A stretch of DNA of 64,000 nucleotides. Origin: Pseudomonadota bacterium (GTDB lineage: Bacteria > Pseudomonadota > Alphaproteobacteria > Rhizobiales > Beijerinckiaceae). The DNA is taken from the NCBI GenBank assembly GCA_023450615.1, contig JAEXGT010000086.1:1-64000 (forward strand), given 5' to 3'. A program made the position numbers and the translations under genes. The notes beneath the pieces are model-generated. The model made no database searches, was not told the DNA's origin, and saw only the letters and a program-made list of their open reading frames with translations. Of this stretch, positions 35,904 through 44,554 are shown in pieces (positions within the stretch are counted from its first letter, which is position 1; each line of letters opens with the position of its first letter).

Positions 35904-36068
35904 TTAACCGTTGCCATGAAGGTCGCGGCGGTGAGCGCCCGAGTCCGCGCCCTGCAGGCTTTTGAGGGCATGCTCGCAGCGCTCCACATGGCTTGTCGCA
36001 CGCTGCTGCAGCTCTTGCCTGTTGTGGCAGGGATCACTGACGTCCTGATGGCAGAATTGACATTTCAT
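35904..36068 (-). CDS. 54-residue Cys/His-rich small protein
   Basis: An ORF of 54 codons beginning MKCQFCHQDVSDPCHNR, with GAGGAGG 6 bp before the ATG. Four Cys (3, 6, 14, 31) and His 7, 15, 27, 33 form a CxxCH ... CH ... H ... CxH array. It resembles a compact zinc or other metal site; a CxxCH heme site is unlikely without a signal peptide. The C-terminal third is charged. It is downstream of the TRAP permease gene, after an 11-bp hairpin, and followed by another small ORF. Function unknown. Confidence 0.6.
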   Translation of the reverse strand: MKCQFCHQDVSDPCHNRQELQQRATSHVERCEHALKSLQGADSGAHRRDLHGNG

Positions 36069-36121
36069 AATAGCCTCCTCGTTGGAATGCTGGAGGCCAA
36101 CGTGATGGAGAAGGTTGTGTT

Positions 36122-36155
36122 CCGGTCTCGCAAGGAACTCCTCGTGCGAGACCGG
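36122..36155. terminator. Hairpin after the TRAP operon
   Basis: CCGGTCTCGCA (36122-36132) pairs perfectly with TGCGAGACCGG (36145-36155), 10 bp beyond the dctM stop. It lacks a T tract and so may stabilise the 3' end rather than terminate. Confidence 0.5.
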
Positions 36156-36164
36156 TGAGCAACC

Positions 36165-37502
36165 TCAGCGATACAGGTAGTTCGGCAGCCAAAGGCCAAG
36201 CTGAGGGAAGATGTAGAACATCGCCATAGCGACGATGACGAGGAACAGAAACGGCATGACGCCTGCGAAGATCTCGTTGATGGTCACATGAGGCGGCGCA
36301 ATTCCTTTCAGATAGAAAGGCGCCATGGCGACCGGCGGCGAGAGGAACGAGGTCTGGATGTTCAGCGCGATCAGAACACCGAAGAAAATCGGATCGATGC
36401 CGAAGTTGTCGAGAAGCGGCAGAAAGATCGGCACGAAGATCACCACGATTTCCGTCCATTCCAGCGGCCAGCCGAGGACGAAGATGATGGCTTGCGTCAG
36501 GATCAGAAACCAGAACGGCGAGAGGTTCAGATGCGTGACGAAATTCTCGATCGGCTGATGACCGCCGAGAAAAGCGAAGATGGACGAGAAGATGAAGGAG
36601 CCGACGAAGAGCCAGCACACCATTGCCGATGTGCGCGCGGTCAGGATCACGGATTCCTTCAGCTTGGAGAGGGAGAAGGAGCGATAGGCTATCGCAAGAA
36701 GCAGGCTCCCGAGAGCGCCGACCGCGGCAGCTTCAGTGGGCGTTGCGATGCCGAAGAAGATCGCGCCGAGCACGGACAGGATAAGAAGCGCCAACGGGAA
36801 GAACGAAGTGGCGAGCGACCAGAAGACCTTTGCGAGCGGGACCTTGCGTTGCTCCGGCGGAAGCTTGGGCGCAAGGCTTGGATTGAGCATGCAGCGGACG
36901 ATCACATAGAACATGTAAAGCCCTGCGAGCATGAGCCCGGGGAAGAGGGCGCCCGCGTAGAGCTTCGGCACGGAGACGCCCGCCGTTGCGCCGTAGAGAA
37001 TGAGCATCACGCTGGGCGGAATGAGAATGCCGAGACAGCCGCCGGCGCAGACGACACCTGAGGCAAGGCGCGTGTCGTAGCCCGCCCGCAGCATGGCGGG
37101 AAAGGCGAGAAGGCCCATCAGCGTCACCACCGCGCCGACGATGCCGGTGGCGGTGGCGAAGAGCGCGCAGGTGAGAAGAGTTGCCACTGCGAGCGATCCC
37201 GGAACGCCGCCGACGGCGATCTGGATCGAGTGGAAGAGCCTGTCGAGGATGTTCGCCCGCTCGATGACATAACCCATGAAGACGAAGAGCGGGATGGCGA
37301 CTAATGTGTCATTCGTCATGACCGAATATGATCGCTGCACGACCAGCGCGAACACGATGTCGCCCATGGCCATGTACCCGAAGCCGAAACCCAGCGCCAT
37401 GAGCGTGAACGCGATGGGAAAGCCGAACATGATGAATACGATGAATAGGCCGAGCATCAGCACGCCCAGTTCGGGATTTCCTAGCCCCCATGATGCCAGC
37501 AT
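36165..37502 (-). CDS. dctM: TRAP transporter, large permease (DctM family)
   Basis: A 445-residue membrane protein with about twelve helices and family motifs: GFPIAFTLMALGFGFGY, IPLFVFMGYVIERANI, CAGGCLGILIPPSVMLILYG, GIATPTEAAAVGALGSLLLA and LNIQTSFLSPPVAMAPFYLKGIAP. It imports an organic acid with Na+ or H+ using the DctP receptor. Its ATG overlaps the dctQ stop by one base (TGATG), so the two are translationally coupled. It resembles the subgroup labelled mannitol/chloroaromatic-compound TRAP permeases. Confidence 0.93.
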   Translation of the reverse strand: MLASWGLGNPELGVLMLGLFIVFIMFGFPIAFTLMALGFGFGYMAMGDIVFALVVQRSYSVMTNDTLVAIPLFVFMGYVIERANILDRLFHSIQIAVGGVPGSLAVATLLTCALFATATGIVGAVVTLMGLLAFPAMLRAGYDTRLASGVVCAGGCLGILIPPSVMLILYGATAGVSVPKLYAGALFPGLMLAGLYMFYVIVRCMLNPSLAPKLPPEQRKVPLAKVFWSLATSFFPLALLILSVLGAIFFGIATPTEAAAVGALGSLLLAIAYRSFSLSKLKESVILTARTSAMVCWLFVGSFIFSSIFAFLGGHQPIENFVTHLNLSPFWFLILTQAIIFVLGWPLEWTEIVVIFVPIFLPLLDNFGIDPIFFGVLIALNIQTSFLSPPVAMAPFYLKGIAPPHVTINEIFAGVMPFLFLVIVAMAMFYIFPQLGLWLPNYLYR

Positions 37503-38086
37503 CAGATGGTTCCTTTCGTGAGGCCTTCTTGTTCGGCTCTTTCGAGAATGAGTTTTTCGGTTTCTTCCACGTCATGCAGGCGTGGAGGCCAGTCGCCATT
37601 GCGCAGGCAGGTGATGCAGCGGATGACTTCGGCTACGCCTTGAAAGGCCATCAGAAACCCGACGATGGGGATGAGGGCTTTGAACGGATAGATCGGTGGC
37701 CCATTCGGAGAGTTCATCGAATGCTCGTTCATGAGCCAGGACATCTCCGTGAAAGGGATGCCCGCATAGATGAGCGCCAGGATGCTGGGGAAGAAGAAGA
37801 GGAAGTAGAGGACGAGGTCCATGGCGGCCTGCCGGCGAGGCGACCAGTTGCGATAGAGAAAGTCGCCGCGCACATGGTTGTTGCGGGCCAGGGTATAAGG
37901 GCCGGCGACCATGAAGAGCAGGCCGTAGAGCATGTAGCTTGCGTCGAATGCCCATTCGGTCGGCGCACGCAGGACGTAGCGGGAAAAGACCTCGTAGCAG
38001 ACGGCGAAGGTGAGAGCGACGATGGACCAGGCGACCGTCTTGCCGATGAACGTGTTGATGCGGTCGACGAAATAGGCGAAGCGCAT
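37502..38086 (-). CDS. dctQ: TRAP transporter, small permease (DctQ family)
   Basis: A 194-residue membrane protein with four hydrophobic helices (TVAWSIVALTFAVCYEVFSRYVL, YMLYGLLFMVAGPYTLARNNHVRGDFLY, VLYFLFFFPSILALIYAGI, FKALIPIVGFLMAFQGVAEVI). ARNNHVRGDFLY is the typical DctQ signature. It lies between dctP and dctM on the same strand, 90 bp after dctP. Confidence 0.9.
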   Translation of the reverse strand: MRFAYFVDRINTFIGKTVAWSIVALTFAVCYEVFSRYVLRAPTEWAFDASYMLYGLLFMVAGPYTLARNNHVRGDFLYRNWSPRRQAAMDLVLYFLFFFPSILALIYAGIPFTEMSWLMNEHSMNSPNGPPIYPFKALIPIVGFLMAFQGVAEVIRCITCLRNGDWPPRLHDVEETEKLILERAEQEGLTKGTI

Positions 38087-38176
38087 GCAGGAATCCCTTC
38101 AGAGAGCCTACGGACACGAAGGAGAGGACGGCACATGCGTGCCATCCTCGATTTTAGGAAATGTCGTGCGCCGCGG

Positions 38177-39313
38177 TCAGCTCGTCTTGAAGAAGTGATC
38201 GTACGCCATGTCGCGCGAAGGCTCGTTCAGGCGCTCATAGGCATAAGTGCGCTGCACCCAGGCTTTCTGACTGTCGATCACCTTCTTGAAGAAGGCATCC
38301 TTTGAGAACTCGTCGATCACCTTGTTCCAGGCATCGAGCTGCGCTTGCAGCACAGAGTCCGGCGTCTTTTTCACGCTTACGCCGCGAGCCTTGATCGCCT
38401 CGAGATCTTTCGAATAGCGGTCGAGCGCCTTCCACGACATATCGGCGGATTCAGCCTCAGCAGCGTATTTCACGATGGCTTTCAATTCCGCAGGAAGCGC
38501 ATCGTACTTCGCTTTGTTGAACAGCAGCTCGAAGGATTCACCGGATTGGTGATAGCTCTGCAGCATGAGGTTCTTCGAGACGTCGGGGAAGCCGAGCACC
38601 AGATCGGAGGAGGGGTTGTTGAATTCCGCTCCATCGATGACGCCACGTTCCAGGGCAGGCACGATTTCACCACCGGCGAGAATGGTGACGGCCGCACCGA
38701 GCTGCCTGTTGAGGTCGGCCGCAAGGCCCACGGTGCGATACTTCAAGCCCTTGAAGGCGTCTGAGGACGTAATCTCCGACTTGAACCATCCCAATGGCTG
38801 GGCGGGCATGGGGCCCGACAGGAAGCCGACGAGGTTGAGCTTGAGGATCTGCTGCTGCAGCTCGTTGTAGAGATCGTAGCCGCCGCCGTAATTCATCCAG
38901 GCGAGGAACGAATTGGCGTTCCAGCCGAAGGATGGGCCGGTGCCGAACAGGGCGTAAGCCTTGTTCTTGCCGTACCAGTAGGCCGACACGCCATGACCGC
39001 CGTCGAGAATGCCGGCATGCACAGCGTCCTGCAACTGGAAGGCGGGAACGACCGCTCCGGCTGCGAGAACGTCGATCTTGAGACGCGATCCCGACATCTC
39101 GTTCACGCGCTTGGCGAAGTCATTGCAGAATTCGTGGAAGATATCGCGATTGGGCCAAGTGGACTGGAACTTCCAGGTGGCTGTTTGTGCTCTTGAGACT
39201 TGCGGCGCCGCGACGGTTGCGGCGGTGCCGAGACCTGCAACTTGCAGGAACCGACGGCGCGAATGTTTGGACGGTCCCGAAAGCTTACCCTCCGGGGGCA
39301 TACCCTTCTTCAT
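38177..39313 (-). CDS. dctP: TRAP transporter solute receptor (DctP family, TakP-like)
   Basis: A 378-residue periplasmic receptor with a twin-arginine signal (HSRRRFLQVAGLGTAATVAAPQVSRAQ). The mature protein has the TakP-type pattern ATWKFQSTWPNRDIFHEFCNDFAKRVNEMSGSRLKIDVL, FQLQDAVHAGILDGGHG, KYRTVGLAADLNRQLGAAVTIL and GVIDGAEFNNPSSDLVLGF. TakP homologues bind 2-oxo acids; the ligand here is inferred at best. The ATG at 39313 follows GGGAGGAAGC. It is the first gene of a dctP-dctQ-dctM operon. Confidence 0.9.
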   Translation of the reverse strand: MKKGMPPEGKLSGPSKHSRRRFLQVAGLGTAATVAAPQVSRAQTATWKFQSTWPNRDIFHEFCNDFAKRVNEMSGSRLKIDVLAAGAVVPAFQLQDAVHAGILDGGHGVSAYWYGKNKAYALFGTGPSFGWNANSFLAWMNYGGGYDLYNELQQQILKLNLVGFLSGPMPAQPLGWFKSEITSSDAFKGLKYRTVGLAADLNRQLGAAVTILAGGEIVPALERGVIDGAEFNNPSSDLVLGFPDVSKNLMLQSYHQSGESFELLFNKAKYDALPAELKAIVKYAAEAESADMSWKALDRYSKDLEAIKARGVSVKKTPDSVLQAQLDAWNKVIDEFSKDAFFKKVIDSQKAWVQRTYAYERLNEPSRDMAYDHFFKTS

Positions 39314-39534
39314 AGCTTCCTCCCTCACCCCTGATTGTTGTGAAGGACTGCGCTTTCTTATGCGGGAGCGCATTAATCCCATGAAGAATGGTGCGTCACT
39401 CTTTCATGGAATTCAAGGGGCGCTCTCCTAAAACACCATAATACCTGGAGGTGCGCTTTTTTACTTGTCTGAGGAGGGGGTATTCTTTTTGCGAACAGGG
39501 GTGCTGGGATGTTTCACTTTCTTGTGATGGACGA

Positions 39535-40725
39535 TCAGACGCGCTGAAGCGCGCTAGCCAGATCGTTCAGCAGGTCCTCGCGATGCTCGAGCCCGACCGA
39601 CAGCCTCACAAGTCCGTCCGAGATGCCCATCTCGGCGCGCAGCTCCGGGCTGAATCGCTGATGGGTCGTTGTTGACGGGTGAGTGACGAGGCTTTTCGCA
39701 TCGCCGAGATTGTTCGAAATGCGGATGAGACGCAGCGCGTTCATGAACCGGAATGCGCTTTCCTTCCCGCCTTTCACCTCCAGGGCGATCATGGTCGAGC
39801 CGCCCGTCATCTGGCGGCGGATCAGTTCGGCCTGCGGATGATCGGCGCGTCCCGGATAGATCAGCCTCTGGAGCTTGGGATGATCGTGCAATGCGTCGGC
39901 GAGGAAACCCGCATTCGCTGTCTGACGCTCCACGCGCAAGGACAGCGTCTCAAGTCCCTTCAGCAGAACCCAGGCGTTGAATGGCGAGATCGCAGGGCCC
40001 GTCATCCGCAGGAATTGCTGCACCTTGGTCTCGATGAACTCCGTCGAGCCCAGGATGACGCCGCCGAGACAGCGGCCCTGGCCGTCGATGTGCTTGGTGG
40101 CGGAATAGACGACGCAATCGGCGCCGAGCTGCAGGGGCTTCTGATAAAGCGGCGTAGCGAAGACATTGTCGACGGTCAGCGTCGCGCCTGCTTCGTGAGC
40201 GATGGCGGCGACGCCCGCGATGTCGATGATCTGCAAGCTTGGATTGGACGGCGTCTCCAGAAGGAAGGCCTTCGTTTGCGGACGGACGGCCTTGCGCCAT
40301 GCATCGAGGTCCATGCCGTCGACGAGGGTGCATTCCACGCCGAAGCGGGGCAGGAAATCCTCGACCACCCACCGGCACGAGCCGAAGAGACCGCGGGCGG
40401 CCACCACATGGTCGCCTGCCTGGACCTGGCTCACCATGGCCGCCGTGACCGCCGCCATGCCGCTTGCCGTTGCACGTCCGGTTTCCGCGCCCTCCAGCGA
40501 TGCCATGCGCTGTTCGAACATGTCGATGGTCGGGTTGGAGTAGCGGCTGTAGCTGTAGCCCGGCTCCTCGTTCAGGAAACGGCGCTCGGCGCTCTCCGCG
40601 CTCTCATAGACGAAGCCCTGAGTGAGGAAGAGCGCCTCGGAGGTCTCGCCGAAGGGTGTCCGCTGCTGTCCGTCATGAACGAGGCGGGTTTCCAGGCGGT
40701 AATCGGGATCGTGGTTCGTTGTCAT
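39535..40725 (-). CDS. metZ: O-succinylhomoserine sulfhydrylase (MetZ-type Cys/Met PLP enzyme)
   Basis: Makes homocysteine from O-succinylhomoserine and sulfide in methionine synthesis. The 396-residue protein has the Cys/Met PLP family core: YSYSRYSNPTIDMFEQRMASLEGAE, TASGMAAVTAAMVSQVQAGDHVV, LLETPSNPSLQIIDI, TVDNVFATPLYQKPLQLGADCVVYSATKHIDGQGR (with the PLP Lys) and SLVTHPSTTTHQRF. By eye it matches MetZ rather than MetB or MetC; this is the least certain part. No Shine-Dalgarno sequence is seen before the ATG, and the predicted start of transcription falls at it. A 20-bp palindrome covers the -35. Confidence 0.88.
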   Translation of the reverse strand: MTTNHDPDYRLETRLVHDGQQRTPFGETSEALFLTQGFVYESAESAERRFLNEEPGYSYSRYSNPTIDMFEQRMASLEGAETGRATASGMAAVTAAMVSQVQAGDHVVAARGLFGSCRWVVEDFLPRFGVECTLVDGMDLDAWRKAVRPQTKAFLLETPSNPSLQIIDIAGVAAIAHEAGATLTVDNVFATPLYQKPLQLGADCVVYSATKHIDGQGRCLGGVILGSTEFIETKVQQFLRMTGPAISPFNAWVLLKGLETLSLRVERQTANAGFLADALHDHPKLQRLIYPGRADHPQAELIRRQMTGGSTMIALEVKGGKESAFRFMNALRLIRISNNLGDAKSLVTHPSTTTHQRFSPELRAEMGISDGLVRLSVGLEHREDLLNDLASALQRV

Positions 40726-40731
40726 GGAGAG

Positions 40732-40760
40732 ATACTAAGTTTGTTCTTTATAAAGAACAA
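40732..40760 (-). promoter_or_regulatory. metZ promoter overlapped by a perfect 20-bp palindrome
   Basis: The palindrome TTGTTCTTTATAAAGAACAA fills 40741-40760. On the minus strand its first six bases (TTGTTC) serve as a -35, with a 17-bp spacer to TAGTAT (40732-40737) as -10. A dimeric regulator bound here would cover the promoter. The transcription start would fall at or next to the metZ ATG. Confidence 0.6.
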
Positions 40761-40811
40761 TCGTCTTGTATGGAGAAACGGCTTTCAGCCCCCTGGCGTC
40801 CCATGCGCAGC

Positions 40812-41702
40812 TCATTGCTGGTTTTGGATAAGCCGTTCGAGGCACTGTGCCAGCGAGGAGCGCCAGGAAGGAAGTTTGACCCCGTGAGCCGTTTCGAGTT
40901 TCGTGCAATCGAGGCGGGAATTGGCCGGGCGCTTCGCAGGGGTAGGGTAATCCGCCGTCGTCAGGGGCTTAACCGTGGCGACTGGCCCCCCCAATCTCGC
41001 TGAGACGGCAAAGACCTCGGAGGCCAGCTCGGCCCAGCTTGCAAAGCCTTCCCCGGCCATATGGAAGACGCCCCGAAGCTCGCGCTCTCGAGGGCGCTCC
41101 AGGAGGTTCCGGGCCACCGCATAGATTCCATCCGCAAGATCGAGGGCGCTCGTCGGAGAGCCTATCTGATCGGCAACGACGCCGATCTCGTCCCGATCTT
41201 GCGCCAGCCGCAGCATGGTCTTGACGAAGTTCCTGCCGAAGGGGCTGTAGATCCAGGCGATGCGCAGGATCGCATGATCCCCGGCAGCCTCCGCGACGGC
41301 CTGTTCCCCGAGGAGCTTGGAGGCGCCATAGGCCCCCAGCGGCCTGACCGGATCGCTCTCCCGGTAGGGGCGATCCAGGCTGCCGTCGAACACATAATCC
41401 GTGGAGATGTGGATCAGGGGGACGCCCATGGCCGCCGCGACGCCGGCCACGACGCCTGCGCCGACCCCGTTGATCGCCTCGGCCAGTGTCGGCTCGGTTT
41501 CAGCCTGGTCGACGGCGGTGTAGGCCGCCGCATTCACGATCAGATCGCCGCCTGTTTCACGGAGGATATCCTCGATCCCGGACGGGTCGGCGAGGTCGAG
41601 CCGCGGCCTTCCGATGGATAGGGCCTGTGCGCCGTGCAGGGCCGCGCGCTCCGTCAAAGCGCGGGCTGCTTGGCCTTCCCTGCCGATCACGATGATACGC
41701 AT
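40812..41702 (-). CDS. rfbD: NAD(P)-dependent sugar reductase (dTDP-4-dehydrorhamnose reductase family)
   Basis: A 296-residue SDR-type enzyme of the RmlD/RfbD family: an N-terminal nucleotide-binding segment (MRIIVIGREGQAARALTERA), DLIVNAAAYTAVDQAETEP, the active-site STDYVFDG and YGASKLLGEQAV (Tyr and Lys), and RIAWIYSPFGRNFVKTML. It would reduce dTDP-4-keto-rhamnose for surface polysaccharide. The other three rml genes are not adjacent, so it may act on another sugar or the set is elsewhere. The ATG at 41702 matches the family start. Confidence 0.88.
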   Translation of the reverse strand: MRIIVIGREGQAARALTERAALHGAQALSIGRPRLDLADPSGIEDILRETGGDLIVNAAAYTAVDQAETEPTLAEAINGVGAGVVAGVAAAMGVPLIHISTDYVFDGSLDRPYRESDPVRPLGAYGASKLLGEQAVAEAAGDHAILRIAWIYSPFGRNFVKTMLRLAQDRDEIGVVADQIGSPTSALDLADGIYAVARNLLERPRERELRGVFHMAGEGFASWAELASEVFAVSARLGGPVATVKPLTTADYPTPAKRPANSRLDCTKLETAHGVKLPSWRSSLAQCLERLIQNQQ

Positions 41703-41852
41703 GAAACCTCGATCTTCTTTGCCCGAGTGTAACAGCATTCCAGGGAGGGTTCCGAATGTTTTCTTCCCTTGTTGCGCCGCAATATCACACTCCCGTCATG
41801 GTTTTCCGGCACATTAGGCTTGATGATTCGACAAGATGGGCAGGGGGTGACG

Positions 41853-42095
41853 ATGGAGGAGGGGATGTACGCTTACAATCTGTTCCGAAATACGCAGCAA
41901 GGCGGGCTCGTATGCGCGGTTCCGGAGGAGCGTTCGGTCCCATCCTTCGTGGCCGGCCCGCATTGGCAGTTCGGCGGTCGCCTCGATAGCCGTGAAACTC
42001 CTCTCGGCTTCGACGCTCAGGCCGCGATGACGGGCGTTCGCTTCAACGGTTTTTATCTGTTCGCATCCTTCCCGAAGGACCTTGCGCAGCAATAA
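41853..42095 (+). CDS. Small hypothetical protein
   Basis: An 80-codon ORF beginning MEEGMYAYNLFRNTQQGG. It contains VPSFVAGPHWQFGGRLDSRETPLGFD and ends GVRFNGFYLFASFPKDLAQQ, with several aromatic residues but no helix long enough to span a membrane. The ATG at 41853 has a G-rich ribosome site; ATG 41865 with GGAGGAGGGG before it is an alternative. I recognise no family. It stands alone between rfbD and the MFS gene. Confidence 0.55.
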   Translation: MEEGMYAYNLFRNTQQGGLVCAVPEERSVPSFVAGPHWQFGGRLDSRETPLGFDAQAAMTGVRFNGFYLFASFPKDLAQQ

Positions 42096-42218
42096 GCCCG
42101 CCTGATGAGTTGCACGAAACCTCTTGAAGAACGGTCAACCCGGGGTTGATCTGGCCGGGCGCCTGCTCTCTACTTTACGGGTACGGCGTCCGCCGCCCAT
42201 TCTTTTCTGCGTGGCCTC

Positions 42219-43520
42219 TTGAATTCCTCCCTCGCCCTCATCTGGACCATTACCGCGGCAACGACCTTGCTTCAGGCGGCCAATGGTCTGTTGCAGGCCG
42301 TGATGCCGCTGCGCATGCAGGCCGAAGGGCTCTCCGTTTCAGCCATCGGCATTGTCGCCGCCGCTTACGGCCTCGGCTTCTCTATAGGTTGCTTCATGGC
42401 GCCGGCCTTCATCCGCCATGTCGGCTACATCCGTGCTTTCGCGAGCCTCGCGGCCATGGTCGCGGTTCTGGTGCTGGCCATGACGCAGGCGCATTCCACG
42501 CTGATGTGGGTCTTGCTGCGCGGGCTCACAGGCGTGACGCTTGCCTGCATCTTCACGGTCACCGACGGCTGGATCAGCGCGCAGACCACATCGAGCCATC
42601 GCGGGCGGATTCTGTCGATCTACATGATCTGCACAAAGGTCGCCCTGATGCTGTCGCCGCTCGGCATCGGCTTCGGCGACATCCGGACCGACGGGCTGTT
42701 CATGGCGGTCAGCGCGGTGATGTCCCTGTCGCTTCTGCCGATCGCGGCGACGAGCACGAAGGAGCCGCCGGCGCCTCTCGGCGTGAAGATCGAAGTCAGG
42801 AGCCTTTTTGCCCTGGCGCCCTCGGCGGTGATCGGGGCCTTCGTGGTCGGGCTCGTCAACGGCCCGGTGGTTGCGATCACCCCTGTCTTCGGCGTCAGCA
42901 TCGGATTGAGCCAGGAGCGCGCGGCGGCGCTTCTCTTCGCCCTTCAGGCGGGAAGCCTTGCATTGCAATGGCCCCTCGGCTGGCTCTCCGACCGGGCGGA
43001 CCGTCGCTATATCATCGCGGCCTTGGCGGCGGGATCGAGCCTTGTGTCCCTGTTCATCCTGTTCGCGAGCGCGCGAGGCGCGCAGGACACCATCCTCTGG
43101 AGCTTCGCGGCCTGGGGCGGGTTGGCGCTTTGCATCTACTCCGTCTGCGTGGCCCATGCCTGCGATATCGTCGATCCGGGCCGCATCGTCTCGACGGTGG
43201 GCACGCTTCTCTTCTCATGGGCTGCGGGCGTTACCATCGGGCCGCTGCTCGGGGCGGGGGCGATGGAGCTGCTCGGGCCGCAGGGCCTTTTCATTTACGC
43301 GGCGGTCGCCTCGGCGGGCCTTGCGGCCTTCATCGTCCTGCGCATCCTCAAGGTTCAGCGCGCGCCGGCGGGAGGAGGGTTCGTGGTCGCCTCTACCGAC
43401 TCCGCCGCGCCGACCGTCATCGCCCGCGAGGAGGCGGCTTCAGGCGATCAGGCAAAAGATCGCGAACCGTCCGGTCAAAGCCCGGCGTCGGCGGTCACCC
43501 GGGCCGATACGTCCTCGTAA
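42219..43520 (+). CDS. MFS transporter (YcaD/YfkF-like subgroup)
   Basis: A 433-residue membrane protein with twelve predicted helices and MFS motifs: GIVAAAYGLGFSIGCFMAP, the DRADRR segment between TM8 and TM9 (WPLGWLSDRADRRYIIAALA), and SGG-free TM11-12. A charged 50-residue tail follows. The start used is TTG at 42219, because TM1 (LALIWTITAATTLLQAANGLL) begins right after it and no upstream ATG is in frame; this is uncertain. Its last 46 bases overlap the 3' end of the convergent transglycosylase gene. Substrate unknown. Confidence 0.85.
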   Translation: MNSSLALIWTITAATTLLQAANGLLQAVMPLRMQAEGLSVSAIGIVAAAYGLGFSIGCFMAPAFIRHVGYIRAFASLAAMVAVLVLAMTQAHSTLMWVLLRGLTGVTLACIFTVTDGWISAQTTSSHRGRILSIYMICTKVALMLSPLGIGFGDIRTDGLFMAVSAVMSLSLLPIAATSTKEPPAPLGVKIEVRSLFALAPSAVIGAFVVGLVNGPVVAITPVFGVSIGLSQERAAALLFALQAGSLALQWPLGWLSDRADRRYIIAALAAGSSLVSLFILFASARGAQDTILWSFAAWGGLALCIYSVCVAHACDIVDPGRIVSTVGTLLFSWAAGVTIGPLLGAGAMELLGPQGLFIYAAVASAGLAAFIVLRILKVQRAPAGGGFVVASTDSAAPTVIAREEAASGDQAKDREPSGQSPASAVTRADTSS

Positions 43521-44554
43521 CGGTCCAGGCGCTTGTCGATCATCGAGTCGATCTTGTCATAGACTTCTGACACGCTGAGCTGACGGGTCTTCTTGCCGCT
43601 CTGGGCAAAGAACAGGGACTTGTTCGATTTGGCCGCGCGCGGGAATGCGCTCTTGGCGCTCTTCTTGGGCTTGTCGTCCACCAGGGCGATGAATCTGCTT
43701 GCGCTGTCCACGCCGAAGAAATGCGAGAGATAGAACTCGGACCGGCTGAGCTTGCGGCCGAGCCGCGCCTCGATCTTCGCCTTGTCGCGCTGCATCATCT
43801 CCGCGGCCATGAGCGCCGAGATGAAGGGATTGCGGCGCAGGCCGAGAATATGTTCGCGCTTGGCCTCATCGGATACCGAGAGTTTAATGCCTTGCTTCTC
43901 GATAGCCGATGCCTCCATGATCAACCCGTGCTTGGGGCCGAACGAGCGCACAGCCTCCAGCCAGGTGCTCGTGATGAACTGGAAGAGGCCCACGGCGGAC
44001 GAGGTCGAAGCCTTGTTGCCGGGCAGGAAGCTCGATTCCTTGTCGGCGAGCGCCATCATGTAGACCGGATCGGCGCCCGTCATCTCCGATGCGCGCATGA
44101 TCGTGTCCACGATCCAGACCGGCACGCGCATTTCCTCGAACACCATGTACTCGACCGGCGTCACATCGATCTCGTCTGTGTCGCCTGCCGTCACAGGCGG
44201 ATTCGTGGGCGGCGCGGAAGTGACGAACATCTCCACAAGCTGCTCATAAGGAAGCGGTCCCGCGGATTCCAGGGGAACGATCTGCTCCAGCGGGTCGGCG
44301 CTGCCCTGTTGAGAAGCCATATGGCGAGCGGGCGCAACCTGCGTCTTCGGGGCTGCGGCGTGAGCGGGAGCGCTTGCGGCAATGAAGCTCAGTAATCCAA
44401 GGAATGCGAGGATATTGAACGAAGACTTGCGGCTTCCGAAGCCGAATAGGCTTCCCGGCGCGGGGAGTGTTTTAAATTTCTCACAAGTATTGTGCTTGAA
44501 AGAAAGAATTGATGACTGGCATGCGCGGGGAAGCGCTGTCAGAACAACCTGCAT
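43475..44554 (-). CDS. Periplasmic lytic transglycosylase (SLT domain)
   Basis: A 359-residue peptidoglycan-cleaving enzyme candidate. It has an N-terminal hydrophobic signal (FNILAFLGLLSFIAASAPAHA) that begins about 46 residues in, so the real start may be later than the ATG at 44554. The SLT domain at about 155-285 has the catalytic Glu in ALADKESSFLPGNKASTSSAVGLFQFITSTWLEAVRSFG, the usual ES..F and GLFQ blocks. A basic, Lys/Ser-rich stretch (about 295-330) follows. It resembles the virulence-type SLT proteins of Rhizobiales. The 3' end overlaps the MFS gene by 46 bp. Confidence 0.85.
   Translation of the reverse strand: MQVVLTALPRACQSSILSFKHNTCEKFKTLPAPGSLFGFGSRKSSFNILAFLGLLSFIAASAPAHAAAPKTQVAPARHMASQQGSADPLEQIVPLESAGPLPYEQLVEMFVTSAPPTNPPVTAGDTDEIDVTPVEYMVFEEMRVPVWIVDTIMRASEMTGADPVYMMALADKESSFLPGNKASTSSAVGLFQFITSTWLEAVRSFGPKHGLIMEASAIEKQGIKLSVSDEAKREHILGLRRNPFISALMAAEMMQRDKAKIEARLGRKLSRSEFYLSHFFGVDSASRFIALVDDKPKKSAKSAFPRAAKSNKSLFFAQSGKKTRQLSVSEVYDKIDSMIDKRLDRYEDVSARVTADAGL

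Noticed and set aside
36165..39313. TRAP operon as part of the aromatic island
   Set aside because: It is 10 kb away, lacks the TTATCAA operator pair, and is separated by purA, rpoH, rluD and a tRNA; no sequence link to the island.
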